Numbered from the stretch's first letter, positions 13,188-22,166 are shown. The stretch is 64,000 nucleotides of DNA from Kitasatospora sp. NBC_01246 (GCF_036226505.1 NZ_CP108484.1:5518001-5582000), one strand, 5' to 3'. Numbers and translations are program-made. The notes: generated from the sequence alone by a model not told the origin.

Positions 13188-15497
13188 GTGGGACAGCCAT
13201 CCGGTGAGTTCCGGCAGGAAGCCGTCCGCACCCGGGGCGGTGAGCTGGTCTCCGGGGCCCTGCTGGTGACCGTCGGCACCCCGGAGGGGTCCGAGGTCCG
13301 GCCCTGCCCCGAGGAGTGGCGGCCCCGCCCGCGCCGGATCGGGCGCACCGAACCCGCCCGCGGACCGGTCGGCGGCCCCGGCCGCGCGGTCGGACCGCTC
13401 GCCCTCGGTGCCGGCCCGGCCGACCTGCCGCTGCTCGACCGCGAGGCCGACATCGCCCACCTGCTCGGCCTGCTCGCCGAAGGGCGTTCGATACGCCTGG
13501 TCGGCCAGGCCGGCTCGGGTCGCAGCGCCCTGCTCTCGGCGGTCGCCGAGGCGGCGGGCGACCTCGCGCCCGGCGGCGTCGTCCAGCTCTGCGGTCATCG
13601 CCGCACCGGCGACGACCTGCTCCAGGACCTCTTCGCCGCCACCCACCAGGCCCCCGGCTTCCGGCCCGACCCGGGGCAGCTCGCCGAGCACCTCGCGCAG
13701 GTCGGCGCGGTCGTGGTCGTCGACGAGGTCGAACCGGCCGGCGCGGAGCTGGAGCGGGTGCTCGCCGCCGCCCCCGACTGCGCCTTCCTGATATCCGTCG
13801 CGCCCGACAGCCCGCCGCTGTCCGCCGACTCCCGGCTGCGGGACCACCTGGTGGCCGGGCTCTCCCGGTCCGCCTGTCTCGCGCTCGCCGCCCGGCTGGC
13901 CGGCCGGCCCCTGGACGCGGCCGAGAAGGCCTGGGCGGTCGACCTCTGGTTCGAGTCCGAGGGGCTGCCGCTGCGCTTCGTCCAGGCCGCCGCGCTGCTG
14001 CGTCAGCGGGACGTCGCCGTGGACGCGCTGGTCGCCGCGGAGGAGGACCGGCTGGACGTCTTCGGCGCGGTCGAGGAGCCCGACCGGCACCCCGACCCGG
14101 CGGTCCGTGAGAGCGAGCTGCGCGGGGCCGTCCCGCTGCCGTCGGTGGCCGAGAGCGCCTCGCCCGCAGTCCGGCTCGCCGAGGGCCTCAGCGAGCCGGC
14201 CCAGGCCGTGCTGAGGCTCGCGGTGGCGCTCGGCGGTGAGTGCCCGACCGCGCCGCACCTGCCCGCGCTGATCGACGTCGGCCAGGGCGAGAGCGCGCTG
14301 CACGAACTCGCCGACGCCGGGCTGGCGGTGTCCATCGGCGGCCACCACCGGCTCACCGCGGGCGCGCTGGACCTGCTCGCCCCGCACTGGCCGGCCCGCC
14401 GCAGCGTCGACGGCGCCGCCCAGCACTTCGCCTGGTGGCTCGGGCACAGCTCGGTCTCCACGGAGCAGATCGCCGCCGAGGCGGAGGTGGTGATCGGGGT
14501 GCTGCTGGCCGACCGGGCCGCCGGCCGGCACGCGGCCGTCCTGCGGCTGGCCCGGGCGGCCGGCCCCGCGCTGGCCCTGGCGCTGCGCTGGGGCGCCTGG
14601 GAGCGCGCCCTGCTGCTCGGCCTGGAGGCCGCCCGCAACACCGGCTCCCGGGCCGACGAGGCCTGGTTCCACCACGAGTTGGGCGTCTACGCGATCTGCG
14701 TCCGGGAGCCCGGGCGGGCCGTCGCCGAACTGGAGTCCGCCCTCACCCTGCGGGCCGCGCTCGGCGAGCCGCGCGGGGCCGCCGGCGCCCGCCGGATGCT
14801 CGATCTGCTGCGCGCCGACGGCCGGCAGCTGCCCGCCGCGGCGACGACCGCCCCGGCGCCCGTCCGACGTCCCGTCATCCGGGCCATCGCGCAGGTGCCG
14901 TGGCGGTTCAAGACCACCCCCGGCACGGCCGGCGGCACCCGGCGCACGGTGATCGCCGCCTCGGCGGCCGTCCTCGCGCTCGGCGTGCTGGGGACGGCGG
15001 TCGGGCTGAGCGTCACCGGGCCGGACGAGCACCGCGGCAACGACCCGCTCAGCAGTACGGACGACGGCACCGGCCTGCCGGCGGGGCGGCCGGCGCCCCG
15101 GCCGAGCCTGAGCCCCGAACCGACGCTGTCCGACGACGCGTCGGGCTCGCAGGGCCCGCAGACCCCGCCCGCGCAGGACCCGGCGGGCCCGGAGTCGTCG
15201 GCGGGCGGCGGGACTTCGCACTCGCCCTCGGCGTCCGGGTCGGCGTCGAAGAAGCCGAGCAAGTCGCCGACCGCGACCGGCTCGCAGTCGCCGTCCCCGG
15301 GCCAGTCGCAACCGCCGGTGGTCCCGTCCGTGCCGCCGCCGGTTCAGCCGACCGTCCCGCCCTCGGTGCCGACCAGTTCCGGTCCGGGCACGACGCCCCC
15401 GACGACCGCTCCGTCGACCCCGGGCTCCCCGACCACCGCGCCGAGCACGCCCGGGACCCCTTCGCCGACGGCGACCGGCACGGTCACACCGGGCTGA
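13188..15497 (+). CDS. membrane-anchored P-loop/TPR-like protein with Ser/Pro/Thr-rich tail
   Basis: 769-residue protein. A degenerate Walker A motif, GQAGSGRS, lies at residues 106–113 with Arg in place of the usual Lys, and a Walker B-like VVVVDEVE follows near residue 183. The middle is helical, with an AAA/STAND-like look and a TPR-like stretch at about 490–540. One membrane helix occurs near residues 587–608 (VIAASAAVLALGVLGTAVGLSV), then a roughly 160-residue Ser/Pro/Thr-rich tail that would be outside the cell. GTG 13188 is preceded by GGGGCGGA. It may signal from wall to cytoplasm, but no function is known. Its stop lies 4 nt from the convergent nucS stop. Confidence 0.82.
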   Translation: MGQPSGEFRQEAVRTRGGELVSGALLVTVGTPEGSEVRPCPEEWRPRPRRIGRTEPARGPVGGPGRAVGPLALGAGPADLPLLDREADIAHLLGLLAEGRSIRLVGQAGSGRSALLSAVAEAAGDLAPGGVVQLCGHRRTGDDLLQDLFAATHQAPGFRPDPGQLAEHLAQVGAVVVVDEVEPAGAELERVLAAAPDCAFLISVAPDSPPLSADSRLRDHLVAGLSRSACLALAARLAGRPLDAAEKAWAVDLWFESEGLPLRFVQAAALLRQRDVAVDALVAAEEDRLDVFGAVEEPDRHPDPAVRESELRGAVPLPSVAESASPAVRLAEGLSEPAQAVLRLAVALGGECPTAPHLPALIDVGQGESALHELADAGLAVSIGGHHRLTAGALDLLAPHWPARRSVDGAAQHFAWWLGHSSVSTEQIAAEAEVVIGVLLADRAAGRHAAVLRLARAAGPALALALRWGAWERALLLGLEAARNTGSRADEAWFHHELGVYAICVREPGRAVAELESALTLRAALGEPRGAAGARRMLDLLRADGRQLPAAATTAPAPVRRPVIRAIAQVPWRFKTTPGTAGGTRRTVIAASAAVLALGVLGTAVGLSVTGPDEHRGNDPLSSTDDGTGLPAGRPAPRPSLSPEPTLSDDASGSQGPQTPPAQDPAGPESSAGGGTSHSPSASGSASKKPSKSPTATGSQSPSPGQSQPPVVPSVPPPVQPTVPPSVPTSSGPGTTPPTTAPSTPGSPTTAPSTPGTPSPTATGTVTPG

Positions 15498-15501
15498 TCG
15501 G

Positions 15502-16161
15502 TCAGAACAGCTTGAGCTTGTCGTCGTCGATGCCGCGCAGCCCGTCGTAGTCGAGCACCACGCAGCCGATGCCGCGGTCGGTGGCGAGGACGCGGGCCTG
15601 CGGCTTGATCTCCTGCGCGGCGAACACGCCCTTCACCGGGGCGAGCAGCGGGTCGCGGTTGAGCAGCTCCAGGTAGCGGGTGAGCTGCTCGACGCCGTCG
15701 ATCTCGCCGCGGCGCTTGATCTCGACGGCGACGGTCGTGCCGTCGGAGTCGCGGCAGAGGATGTCGACCGGGCCGATCGCGGTCGGGTACTCGCGGCGGA
15801 TGAGCGACCAGCCGGCGCCGAGCACCTCCATCCGGTCGGCCAGCAGCTCCTGGAGGTGTGCTTCGACACCGTCCTTGATCAGGCCGGGGTCCACCCCGAG
15901 TTCGTGGGAGGAGTCGTGGAGCACCTCCTCCAGCGTGATGATGAGCTTCTCGCCGGCCTTGTTGATCACTGTCCAGACCCCGTCGCCCACCTTGAGGGTG
16001 CACGGCGGGGACATCCAGTTGAGCGGCTTGTAGGCGCGGTCGTCGGCGTGGATGCTGACGCTGCCGTCGGCCTTGACCAGGATGAGCCTGGTGGCGGAGG
16101 GCAGATGGGCGGAGAGCCGACCGGCATAGTCGACTGAGCAGCGGGCAATTACGAGACGCAC
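15502..16161 (-). CDS. nucS: endonuclease NucS
   Basis: 219-residue mismatch-specific endonuclease of the actinobacterial/archaeal NucS (EndoMS) family, which acts in non-canonical mismatch repair in place of MutS/MutL. The N-terminal DNA-binding domain begins [16 protein letters not shown]. The C-terminal nuclease domain has the RecB-like signature around [12 protein letters not shown] and [20 protein letters not shown] (Asp, Glu and Lys catalytic residues). The C-terminal DDKLKLF fits the clamp-binding tail known in the family. The start is GTG 16161, in line with relatives; a TAGCGT box lies 8 nt upstream. Confidence 0.96.
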   Translation of the reverse strand: MRLVIARCSVDYAGRLSAHLPSATRLILVKADGSVSIHADDRAYKPLNWMSPPCTLKVGDGVWTVINKAGEKLIITLEEVLHDSSHELGVDPGLIKDGVEAHLQELLADRMEVLGAGWSLIRREYPTAIGPVDILCRDSDGTTVAVEIKRRGEIDGVEQLTRYLELLNRDPLLAPVKGVFAAQEIKPQARVLATDRGIGCVVLDYDGLRGIDDDKLKLF

Positions 16162-16647
16162 GGTCGACCACGCTAGCCCACCGGGGCCAGTTGATGCGAT
16201 TCCGCGACGGCCGGGTGAAGAATCCGCGAACCCCGCGAACATGGAAGTTCGGCGATCCCGCGAATGCCTGTCGGCACTCTGGCGCCCATTCCCACGGGCA
16301 GCTACGGTGTGTGACGGCTTGCTTGCAGCGGAGCTGTCAACGGGGACGGAGACTTCAGGTGAACGATCCAGCAGGATCCGGCCAATCTGGTGCAGCAAGG
16401 CGTATTTACGGAGCAATCCACAGGAATCCCCGGCCTCGCCCCCGATCGGCTGCCACGCTGTCCTGAGCGGCCGGTGCCCCCGACGCGTCCTCCGACGCGG
16501 CCTCGGCGCCGCCGCCTCCGCGCGGTGCCGGAAACAGCCGTCCGACGGCGTTCCGGACATCACGCGCGTTTCGCCCACCCTCACCCTCAGCTTGGACTAC
16601 GCATCACCACCCGGGCGCCGCGCGGGTGGACCGCGAGAGGAGAATCC
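16162..16647. promoter_or_regulatory. divergent intergenic region, nucS / SCO5389-family gene
   Basis: 486 nt with no convincing gene. At the nucS side a -10-like TAGCGT (minus strand, 16175–16170) sits 8 nt before the GTG, suggesting a leaderless nucS mRNA. The other side ends in the ribosome-binding site GAGAGGAG before ATG 16648. Nothing else was recognised. Confidence 0.45.
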
Positions 16648-17040
16648 ATGTCGCTCGACGTCTCACCGGCCCTGCTGGAAAAGGCCGAGCGGGGCGAGGT
16701 CGACGAGCGGGAATTCGTCGACTGCGTCCGCGTCTCCCTGCCGTACGCCTGGGAGCTGATCAGTTCGCTGGTCGCCCAGGCGAAGGTCGACGGCACCGAC
16801 TTCGCCGACAACCACGTTCCGCCGCCCAGCGAGCAGGCCCGCGGCCAGCTCCTCCGGGCCCTCGCCAGCGACGCCATCCGGGGTGCGCTGCAGCGCCACT
16901 TCGGCGTCCGGCTGGCCTTCCAGAACTGTCACCGGGTGGCGGTGTTCCTGCCGTCGGACTCCAACGAGGCGCGGTTCGATCGCTTCACGTCCGTCCGGGA
17001 GCAGCTGCTCAACCAGTCCGAGGAACTCCGGGACTGCTGA
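16648..17040 (+). CDS. SCO5389-family protein
   Basis: 130-residue soluble protein matching a streptomycete family named after SCO5389 (recalled sequence: MSLDVSPALLE...; LLRALASDAIRGALQRHFGV; AFQNCHRVAVF). No known domain or catalytic motif; the sequence is a compact alpha/beta type. A strong GAGAGGAG site precedes ATG 16648. It is divergent from nucS, the same pairing as I recall in S. coelicolor (SCO5388/SCO5389), which hints at a link to DNA repair, but this is not shown. A bidirectional terminator follows. Confidence 0.88.
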   Translation: MSLDVSPALLEKAERGEVDEREFVDCVRVSLPYAWELISSLVAQAKVDGTDFADNHVPPPSEQARGQLLRALASDAIRGALQRHFGVRLAFQNCHRVAVFLPSDSNEARFDRFTSVREQLLNQSEELRDC

Positions 17041-17113
17041 TCGCGCGGGCCGACCGTGCCGGTTCGACGGTGCGGGGAACGCCGGTGCCGCCGCCGCGGC
17101 ACCGGAACCGCCA

Positions 17114-17152
17114 CCGGGCCGCCCCACTCCGCTCAGGGGAGGGGCGGCCCGG
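17114..17152. terminator. bidirectional terminator
   Basis: Perfect 12-bp stem (CCGGGCCGCCCC / GGGGCGGCCCGG) with a 15-nt loop, between convergent genes ending at 17040 and 17158. Confidence 0.75.
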
Positions 17153-17157
17153 CGACG

Positions 17158-18465
17158 TCAGCCCAGCTGCGGCAGCACCTCGGAGCCGAGCCGGGCGATG
17201 TTCCGCAGGGTGGCCTCACGGTCGCCGCTGCCCTCGGCGAGGAGGGCGAAGCGCCGGATGCCGGTGCGCTCGGCGGTGGCCAGCAGCCGGTCGGCACACT
17301 GCTTCGGCGTTCCCACCGCGTGCAGGTCGCAGAGCAGTTCGGTGTACGCGTGCGGGTCGCGCATCTTGCGCTCCCGGCCGTCCACCGTGCGGTGGGCGCC
17401 GAGCCCGTACTCGAACCAGCCGGGCATCGCGCGCAGCAGCGTGGCCCGGGCCGTCGAGGTCCGGTCGTCGACCTGCGCCACCCCGGCCGCGACGTGCTGG
17501 CGGCCGATCCGGCGCAGCTGTTCCTCGCCGCGCCCGGCGGCCAGCCAGGCGGTGCGGTAGAGCTCCAGCATCCGCAGCTTGTCGTCGTCCCCGGAGTGCA
17601 TGCCGAGCAGCATCGGCAGGCCGCGTTCGGCGGCGAGCCGGACCCCGCCGGGTGAGGTGCAGGCCACCACCAGCGGCGGGCCGGCCACCGGGCGCCCCGA
17701 GGCGGTGAGTTCGTCGACGGGCGCGTCCGCCTCCACCCGCTGGCGGGGGAAGCGCAGCAGCCCGGACTGGTCGCCGAGCCCGAGCCAGGCGCCGAGGTCG
17801 GGCCGGCGGGGCGGTTCGGTGGCACGCGGCACCACGGCCACCTCGGGGAAGCTGAACTGCGGGCCGTCCGCGCCCACCCGGGAGCCGCGCAGCCAGCGCA
17901 GCAGCAGGTCGAGCCGCTCCGGGAAGCCCTGCTCGAAGGCCTCCACCCCGCCGCCGAAGACATCGAGGTCGATCCACGGACCACCGCGCCCCACCCCGAG
18001 CGTAAAGCGCCCGCCGGAGACCAGGTGCAGCATCGCGGCCTGCTCGCCGAGGGCCACCGGGTGCGCGGTGGAGAGCACGCTGACCGCCGTGCCGATCCCG
18101 ATCCGGCGGGTGCGGCCGAGCAGCATCGCGGCGAGCGTGGCCGCGTTCGGGCAGACGCCGTAGGGGACGAAGTGGTGCTCGGCGAGCCAGACGCTGTCCA
18201 GGCCGGCCCGTTCGGCCTCGACGGTGGCCCGGACCGTCCGGTCCAGCGCCTCGCCGTGGGTCTGTCCGGGGAACTGGGCCGAGAGCAGGAAGGCACCGAC
18301 CTTGACCGGTGCGGTGTCCGCGGGGCGTGCGGCGGAGCGCTGGGGCGCCGGCAGGGGGGCGCCGGTGGCGGTGGCCGGGCCGGCGGTCGTGGGTGCCGGG
18401 CCGACGGTGGGCGGCCGGACTCCGACGGGTCGGCGGGTCTCGGCGCGGGCGCTGGTCTTGGTCAT
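17158..18465 (-). CDS. LLM-class flavin-dependent oxidoreductase (luciferase-like monooxygenase)
   Basis: 435-residue bacterial luciferase-like protein with a TIM-barrel fold that binds reduced flavin (FMNH2 or F420). The family core begins near residue 52 (VKVGAFLLSAQFPGQTHGEALDRTV) and includes WLAEHHF, GTAVSVLSTAHPVALGEQAAMLHLVSGGRFTLGVGRGG and C-terminal GTPKQCADRLLA. The first 50 residues are Pro/Ala/Thr-rich and not part of the fold. ATG 18465 follows GAGGAGG. The substrate is unknown. Upstream it is divergent from the small Cys/His protein gene. Confidence 0.9.
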   Translation of the reverse strand: MTKTSARAETRRPVGVRPPTVGPAPTTAGPATATGAPLPAPQRSAARPADTAPVKVGAFLLSAQFPGQTHGEALDRTVRATVEAERAGLDSVWLAEHHFVPYGVCPNAATLAAMLLGRTRRIGIGTAVSVLSTAHPVALGEQAAMLHLVSGGRFTLGVGRGGPWIDLDVFGGGVEAFEQGFPERLDLLLRWLRGSRVGADGPQFSFPEVAVVPRATEPPRRPDLGAWLGLGDQSGLLRFPRQRVEADAPVDELTASGRPVAGPPLVVACTSPGGVRLAAERGLPMLLGMHSGDDDKLRMLELYRTAWLAAGRGEEQLRRIGRQHVAAGVAQVDDRTSTARATLLRAMPGWFEYGLGAHRTVDGRERKMRDPHAYTELLCDLHAVGTPKQCADRLLATAERTGIRRFALLAEGSGDREATLRNIARLGSEVLPQLG

Positions 18466-18535
18466 CCTTGGGCCTCCTCGGGTGCGCGCAGGGTCTGCGG
18501 GCCCCGCCTCTCCCCTTGTGAGTAACCGATGTCAT

Positions 18536-18548
18536 GTGCCAATGGCAC
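18536..18548. promoter_or_regulatory. 13-bp palindrome in a divergent promoter region
   Basis: GTGCCA-A-TGGCAC is a perfect palindrome around one central base, 71 bp upstream of the flavin monooxygenase start and 145 bp upstream of the gene at 18693. It may be an operator; no regulator family can be named. Confidence 0.4.
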
Positions 18549-18692
18549 GCCGAACCACGAATTTCACAGAAGAACGGGTGGATATCACGGGAAACACCGA
18601 AGCACCGGGCGGCGCCGTGATAGTGGCTTCTAGGGGTGCGCGCCGGCCGTAACCTGGAACGGTCACGAGCCCCCGTAGAGAGGTAGCCAGAC

Positions 18693-19016
18693 GTGTCGCC
18701 CCGCCGCAACCGGATCAAGAGCGCAGCCGATCACGAGGACTCGGCGCCGGCCGCCCCGCTCGGCGGCGCGCTGCGCCGCACCGAGAGCTACCGGGGGGAC
18801 GAGTGGGTGGTGCAGACGGTGGCCGGCACCGCCGGCCGGCACTACCGCTGCCCGGGCTGCGACCAGGAGATCCCGCCGGGCGTGGGCCACGTGGTGGCGT
18901 GGCCGATGTACGGGGCCGGGGTGGACGACCGCCGGCACTGGCACCGGGCGTGCTGGGGCGCCCGCGACCGCCGGGCCTCGAACATCCAGCGCGGCCGCGG
19001 CGCACCCCGGTACTGA
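18693..19016 (+). CDS. small Cys/His-rich protein, likely zinc-binding
   Basis: 107-residue protein. The central part reads HYRCPGCDQEIPPGVGHVVAWP...DDRRHWHRACW: a CxxC knuckle, then a conserved His, and HWHxxC. This Cys2-His-His/Cys arrangement suggests a zinc ribbon or HNH-like metal site. From memory, streptomycete relatives are often labelled ATP/GTP-binding protein, but no P-loop is present. The N-terminus is basic (SPRRNRIKS) and may touch nucleic acid. GTG 18693 follows GAGAGGT. A -10-like TAACCT is present at about 18651. Confidence 0.8.
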   Translation: MSPRRNRIKSAADHEDSAPAAPLGGALRRTESYRGDEWVVQTVAGTAGRHYRCPGCDQEIPPGVGHVVAWPMYGAGVDDRRHWHRACWGARDRRASNIQRGRGAPRY

Positions 19017-19044
19017 GGGCGCCGCGGCCGCGTCGGCGAGCCGG

Positions 19045-19812
19045 TCAGGCGTCGCGGTTCTTCAGCACCAGCGTGCCGCCGACCAGCGCGGCCACCGTCC
19101 AGGCCAGGCAGATCGCGAAGCCGGCCCACGGCCCGTACGGCTGGTTGTGCTGCTCGTAGACGAGCATCATCCGCGAGCCCGCGTAGTCGGGGAAGTAGTG
19201 CGCCAGCGTCTTGACCTTCGGCACCGCCGAGAGGATCGGCGAGAGCAGGAAGAAGAACGGCACCAGCACGCCCAGCGCCAGCGTCTGGTTGTGCAGCATC
19301 GCGGTGACGCCGGCCGAGAAGAGGCAGAGCAGCGTCAGGTACATCGCCGCGCCGAACACCGCGCGCAGCACGTGCGGCTCGCCGAGGCTGGTGGAGTGGT
19401 CGCCGAGCAGCGCCTGGCCGACGAAGAACGTGATGAACGCGGTGACCAGGGAGACCGCGAAGGCCAGCGCGCCGAGCACCACCATCTTGCCGGTGAGCAG
19501 GGTCCCGCGCTGCGGGACGGCCGCCAGGGTGACCCTGATCATCCCGCTGCTGTACTCGTTGCCGACCGCCAGCACGCCGAAGACGATGATGGCCAGTTCG
19601 CCGAGGATGATGCCGGAGAAGGCCGTCCCGGTGGCGTCGAACGGGCTGTCCGCGTCGCCCCGGAACTCCTCGAAGTTGTTGTTGGTGAGCAGCGACAGCA
19701 GGGCGCCGATACCGAGGGTGACCACGAAGGCCAGCGCGAGCGTCCAGACCGTCGACCGGACACTGCGGATCTTCGTCCACTCGGAGCGCAGCACCGCGGG
19801 GAAGGACGCCAT
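19045..19812 (-). CDS. ABC-2 type transporter permease
   Basis: 255-residue membrane subunit with six hydrophobic segments. It begins with the common streptomycete pattern VLRSEWTKIRSVRSTVWTLAL and has the ABC-2 motif VGNEYSSGMIRVTL in the first cytoplasmic loop. ATG 19812 follows AAGGAG, one base past the stop of the ATPase gene, so the pair is co-transcribed. It is likely an exporter of a hydrophobic or lantibiotic-like substrate; the actual substrate is unknown. Confidence 0.92.
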   Translation of the reverse strand: MASFPAVLRSEWTKIRSVRSTVWTLALAFVVTLGIGALLSLLTNNNFEEFRGDADSPFDATGTAFSGIILGELAIIVFGVLAVGNEYSSGMIRVTLAAVPQRGTLLTGKMVVLGALAFAVSLVTAFITFFVGQALLGDHSTSLGEPHVLRAVFGAAMYLTLLCLFSAGVTAMLHNQTLALGVLVPFFFLLSPILSAVPKVKTLAHYFPDYAGSRMMLVYEQHNQPYGPWAGFAICLAWTVAALVGGTLVLKNRDA

Positions 19813-19813
19813 C

Positions 19814-20821
19814 TCAGTTCTCCTTCTGCTGTACGGCCGCCGGCTCCTGCTGCGCCGCCGCGCCCTGCCAGTTCGCGCCCCAGGTGCCGGGCGCCCCGGC
19901 CGCGTCGCGGCTCTCACCGCTCCCCGCGTGGTACTCCACCGAGTCGGCGGTCATCTGCATGAAGGCCTCCTCCAGCGAGGCCTGCTGGGGGCTCAGCTCG
20001 TGCAGCACCACCCCGTGGGCGGCGGCCAGGTCGCCGAGCGCGGCGAGCTCGCCGTCGACCACCTCGTAGGAGCCGTCCGGGCCCGGTTCGCCGCGCAGCC
20101 CGGCACCGGCCAGGACGTCCAGCAGCCGCTCGGGCTGGGGGCTGCGCAGGCGGACGGCGGTGCGGGAGTTGCGCCGGATGAACTCGGCCATCGGCAGGTC
20201 GGCGAGGAGCCGGCCCCGGCCGATGACGACCAGGTGGTCGGCGGTGACGGCCATCTCGCTCATCAGGTGGGAGGAGACGAAGACGGTCCGGCCCTCGGCG
20301 GCGAGGCGCTTCATCAGGTTGCGGATCCAGAGGATGCCCTCCGGGTCCAGCCCGTTGACCGGCTCGTCGAACATCACGATCTCCGGGTCCCCGAGCAGGG
20401 CGGAGGCGATGCCGAGCCGCTGGCCCATGCCGAGCGAGAAGCCGCGGGCGCGCTTGCGGGCGACCGGGGTGAGGCCGACCAGGGCGAGCACCTCGTCGAC
20501 CCGCCCGGTGGGGATGCGGTTGCTCTGGGCGAGCCAGAGCAGGTGGTCGCGGGCGGTCCGGCCGGGGTGGACGGCCTTGGCCTCCAGCAGTGCCCCGATG
20601 TACTTCAGCGGCTCGCTGAGCTGCCCGTATCTCTTGCCGTCGATGGTGACGCGGCCGCCGGAGGGCCGGTCGAGGTCCAGGATCATCCGCATGGTGGTGG
20701 ACTTGCCGGCGCCGTTGGGGCCGAGGAACCCGGTGACCACACCCTGCGGCACCTGGAAGCTGAGCCGGTCCACCGCGAGCGTCTTGCCGTAACGCTTGGT
20801 CAGTTCGTGCAACTCGATCAT
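19814..20821 (-). CDS. ABC transporter ATP-binding protein
   Basis: 335-residue ATPase partner of the ABC-2 permease. It has Walker A GPNGAGKST, the Q-loop region, signature FSLGMGQRLGIA, Walker B IVMFDEP, and switch His in VFVSSHLMSE. The C-terminal roughly 100 residues extend beyond the nucleotide-binding domain, as in many drug-resistance-type exporters, and end in a Gln/Ala-rich tail. ATG 20821 begins MIELHELTKRYG. It is divergent from the alpha/beta hydrolase gene with 92 nt between. Confidence 0.94.
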   Translation of the reverse strand: MIELHELTKRYGKTLAVDRLSFQVPQGVVTGFLGPNGAGKSTTMRMILDLDRPSGGRVTIDGKRYGQLSEPLKYIGALLEAKAVHPGRTARDHLLWLAQSNRIPTGRVDEVLALVGLTPVARKRARGFSLGMGQRLGIASALLGDPEIVMFDEPVNGLDPEGILWIRNLMKRLAAEGRTVFVSSHLMSEMAVTADHLVVIGRGRLLADLPMAEFIRRNSRTAVRLRSPQPERLLDVLAGAGLRGEPGPDGSYEVVDGELAALGDLAAAHGVVLHELSPQQASLEEAFMQMTADSVEYHAGSGESRDAAGAPGTWGANWQGAAAQQEPAAVQQKEN

Positions 20822-20901
20822 TCGCGCTCCCTCACTCTCCGTCAGGCTATGACAAACCGGACAGGGTGGCCCGCTGAGTGGGCCCGCCGGGCGCACCGAA
20901 C

Positions 20902-20907
20902 TACGGT
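20902..20907 (+). promoter_or_regulatory. -10 box, probable leaderless promoter
   Basis: TACGGT lies 6 nt before ATG 20914 of the hydrolase gene, and no ribosome-binding site precedes the ATG. The -35 region is not clear. Confidence 0.45.
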
Positions 20908-20913
20908 GGGCGC

Positions 20914-21708
20914 ATGACCCAGCTCCCCTCCGCATTGTCGGTCCGCGAGAGTGGTACCGGAATGCCCCTCGTGCTCCTGCACGCCTTCCCGCTCGATGCC
21001 TCGATGTGGTCCGCCCAACTGGACGGGCTGCCCGGGACGACCGGCCACGAGGCCCGGGTGCTCGCGCCCGACCAGCGCGGCTTCGGCAGTACCGAGCTGG
21101 GCACGGACGAGCCCTCGCTGGACGCGGTGGCCGACGACGTCGCCCTGCTGCTGGACGCGGCCGGGATCGACCGGGCGGTGATCGGCGGTCTCTCGATGGG
21201 CGGGTACGTGGCGCTCGCCTTCGCCCGCCGCCACCCGCGGCGGATGGCCGGTCTGCTGCTGGCCAACACCAAGGCGACCGCCGACACGGACACCGCCCGG
21301 GCCAACCGCGAGCGGATCGCCGCCGCCGTCCTGGCCCGGGACAGCGTCCAGCTGCTGCTCGACGAGCGGATGGCGGCGGGCCAGCTCGGGCCGGACTCCG
21401 GGCACCTGGTCGACCGCGTCCAGGGCATGATCGCCGCCGCGTCGCCGGCGGCGGTGGCCTGGGCGCAGCGGGCGATGGCGGCCCGGCCGCAGACCCTGGA
21501 CGTGCTCGCCGGGGTACGGGTGCCGACCGCCGTCGTGGCGGGGGAGCTGGACGGCCTGATGCCGCTCGAAGAGGCCGAGCTGATGGTGCGGGCGCGGCCC
21601 GACGCCGAGTTGACCGTCATCCCCGGCGTGGGGCACCTGAGCGCGCTGGAGGCGCCGGAGGCGTTCGACGCGGCGGTGCGCGGGCTGCTGGCGCGGGTGA
21701 CGCGATGA
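20914..21708 (+). CDS. alpha/beta hydrolase
   Basis: 264-residue hydrolase-fold enzyme. The nucleophile elbow is GLSMGG (Ser), the acid is probably Asp in GELDGLMP, and the base is His in GVGHLSALEAPEAF. The oxyanion region LLHAFPLDASMW is typical of the family. The start is ATG 20914 with a leaderless-type -10 box. The next gene overlaps by ATGA. Substrate unknown; it resembles the 3-oxoadipate enol-lactonase/epoxide-hydrolase type of short alpha/beta hydrolases. Confidence 0.9.
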   Translation: MTQLPSALSVRESGTGMPLVLLHAFPLDASMWSAQLDGLPGTTGHEARVLAPDQRGFGSTELGTDEPSLDAVADDVALLLDAAGIDRAVIGGLSMGGYVALAFARRHPRRMAGLLLANTKATADTDTARANRERIAAAVLARDSVQLLLDERMAAGQLGPDSGHLVDRVQGMIAAASPAAVAWAQRAMAARPQTLDVLAGVRVPTAVVAGELDGLMPLEEAELMVRARPDAELTVIPGVGHLSALEAPEAFDAAVRGLLARVTR

Positions 21709-22025
21709 AGGAGGAGCGGGCGGAGACCGGCGGCTGGGACTTCTCGGCGCTGGAGGTGACCGGCCGGGTACCGGTCACCAACCGCGGGGAGGGGCTGCTC
21801 GAACTGACCCTGGAGCCGCTCGGCGAGGACTACTGGATGCGTCCGGGGGAGACCTTCATCGTCACCTCGTACGGCGACTACGGCTCCGGACACCCCTTCG
21901 AGGTGCAGTACTGGCGGGACTCGGTCTCGGTCTGGTGCACCTCGTGGTTCGGCACCGTCTCGGACGACGACGGCAACCAGCTGAGCTGTGGCCACCAGCG
22001 GCCCGACGGGGCCTATCCGCGGTGA
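21705..22025 (+). CDS. conserved hypothetical protein coupled to the hydrolase gene
   Basis: 106-residue soluble acidic protein with an aromatic-rich core (DYWMRPGETFIVTSYGDYGSGHPFEVQYWRDSVSVWCTSWFGTVSDDDG). It looks like a small beta-sheet protein; no family was recognised. It overlaps the hydrolase stop by ATGA, so the two are translated together. A strong hairpin lies between its stop and filP. Confidence 0.75.
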   Translation: MKEERAETGGWDFSALEVTGRVPVTNRGEGLLELTLEPLGEDYWMRPGETFIVTSYGDYGSGHPFEVQYWRDSVSVWCTSWFGTVSDDDGNQLSCGHQRPDGAYPR

Positions 22026-22117
22026 ACCCGGGGAGTGGGGAGTCGGGCCGGCCGACTTCCCGCTCCGGGCCGCCAGGGGCCGCCAGGGAGCCGTCCCGGG
22101 GCCGTCGCCGGGGGACA

Positions 22118-22159
22118 GCAGGACGGGCCCCCACCCGCAAGGGTGGGGGCCCGTCCTGC
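22118..22159. terminator. bidirectional terminator
   Basis: Perfect 19-bp stem with a GCAA tetraloop, located between the convergent hypothetical gene and filP (filP stop 22167). Confidence 0.9.
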
Positions 22160-22166
22160 CGCGGCG

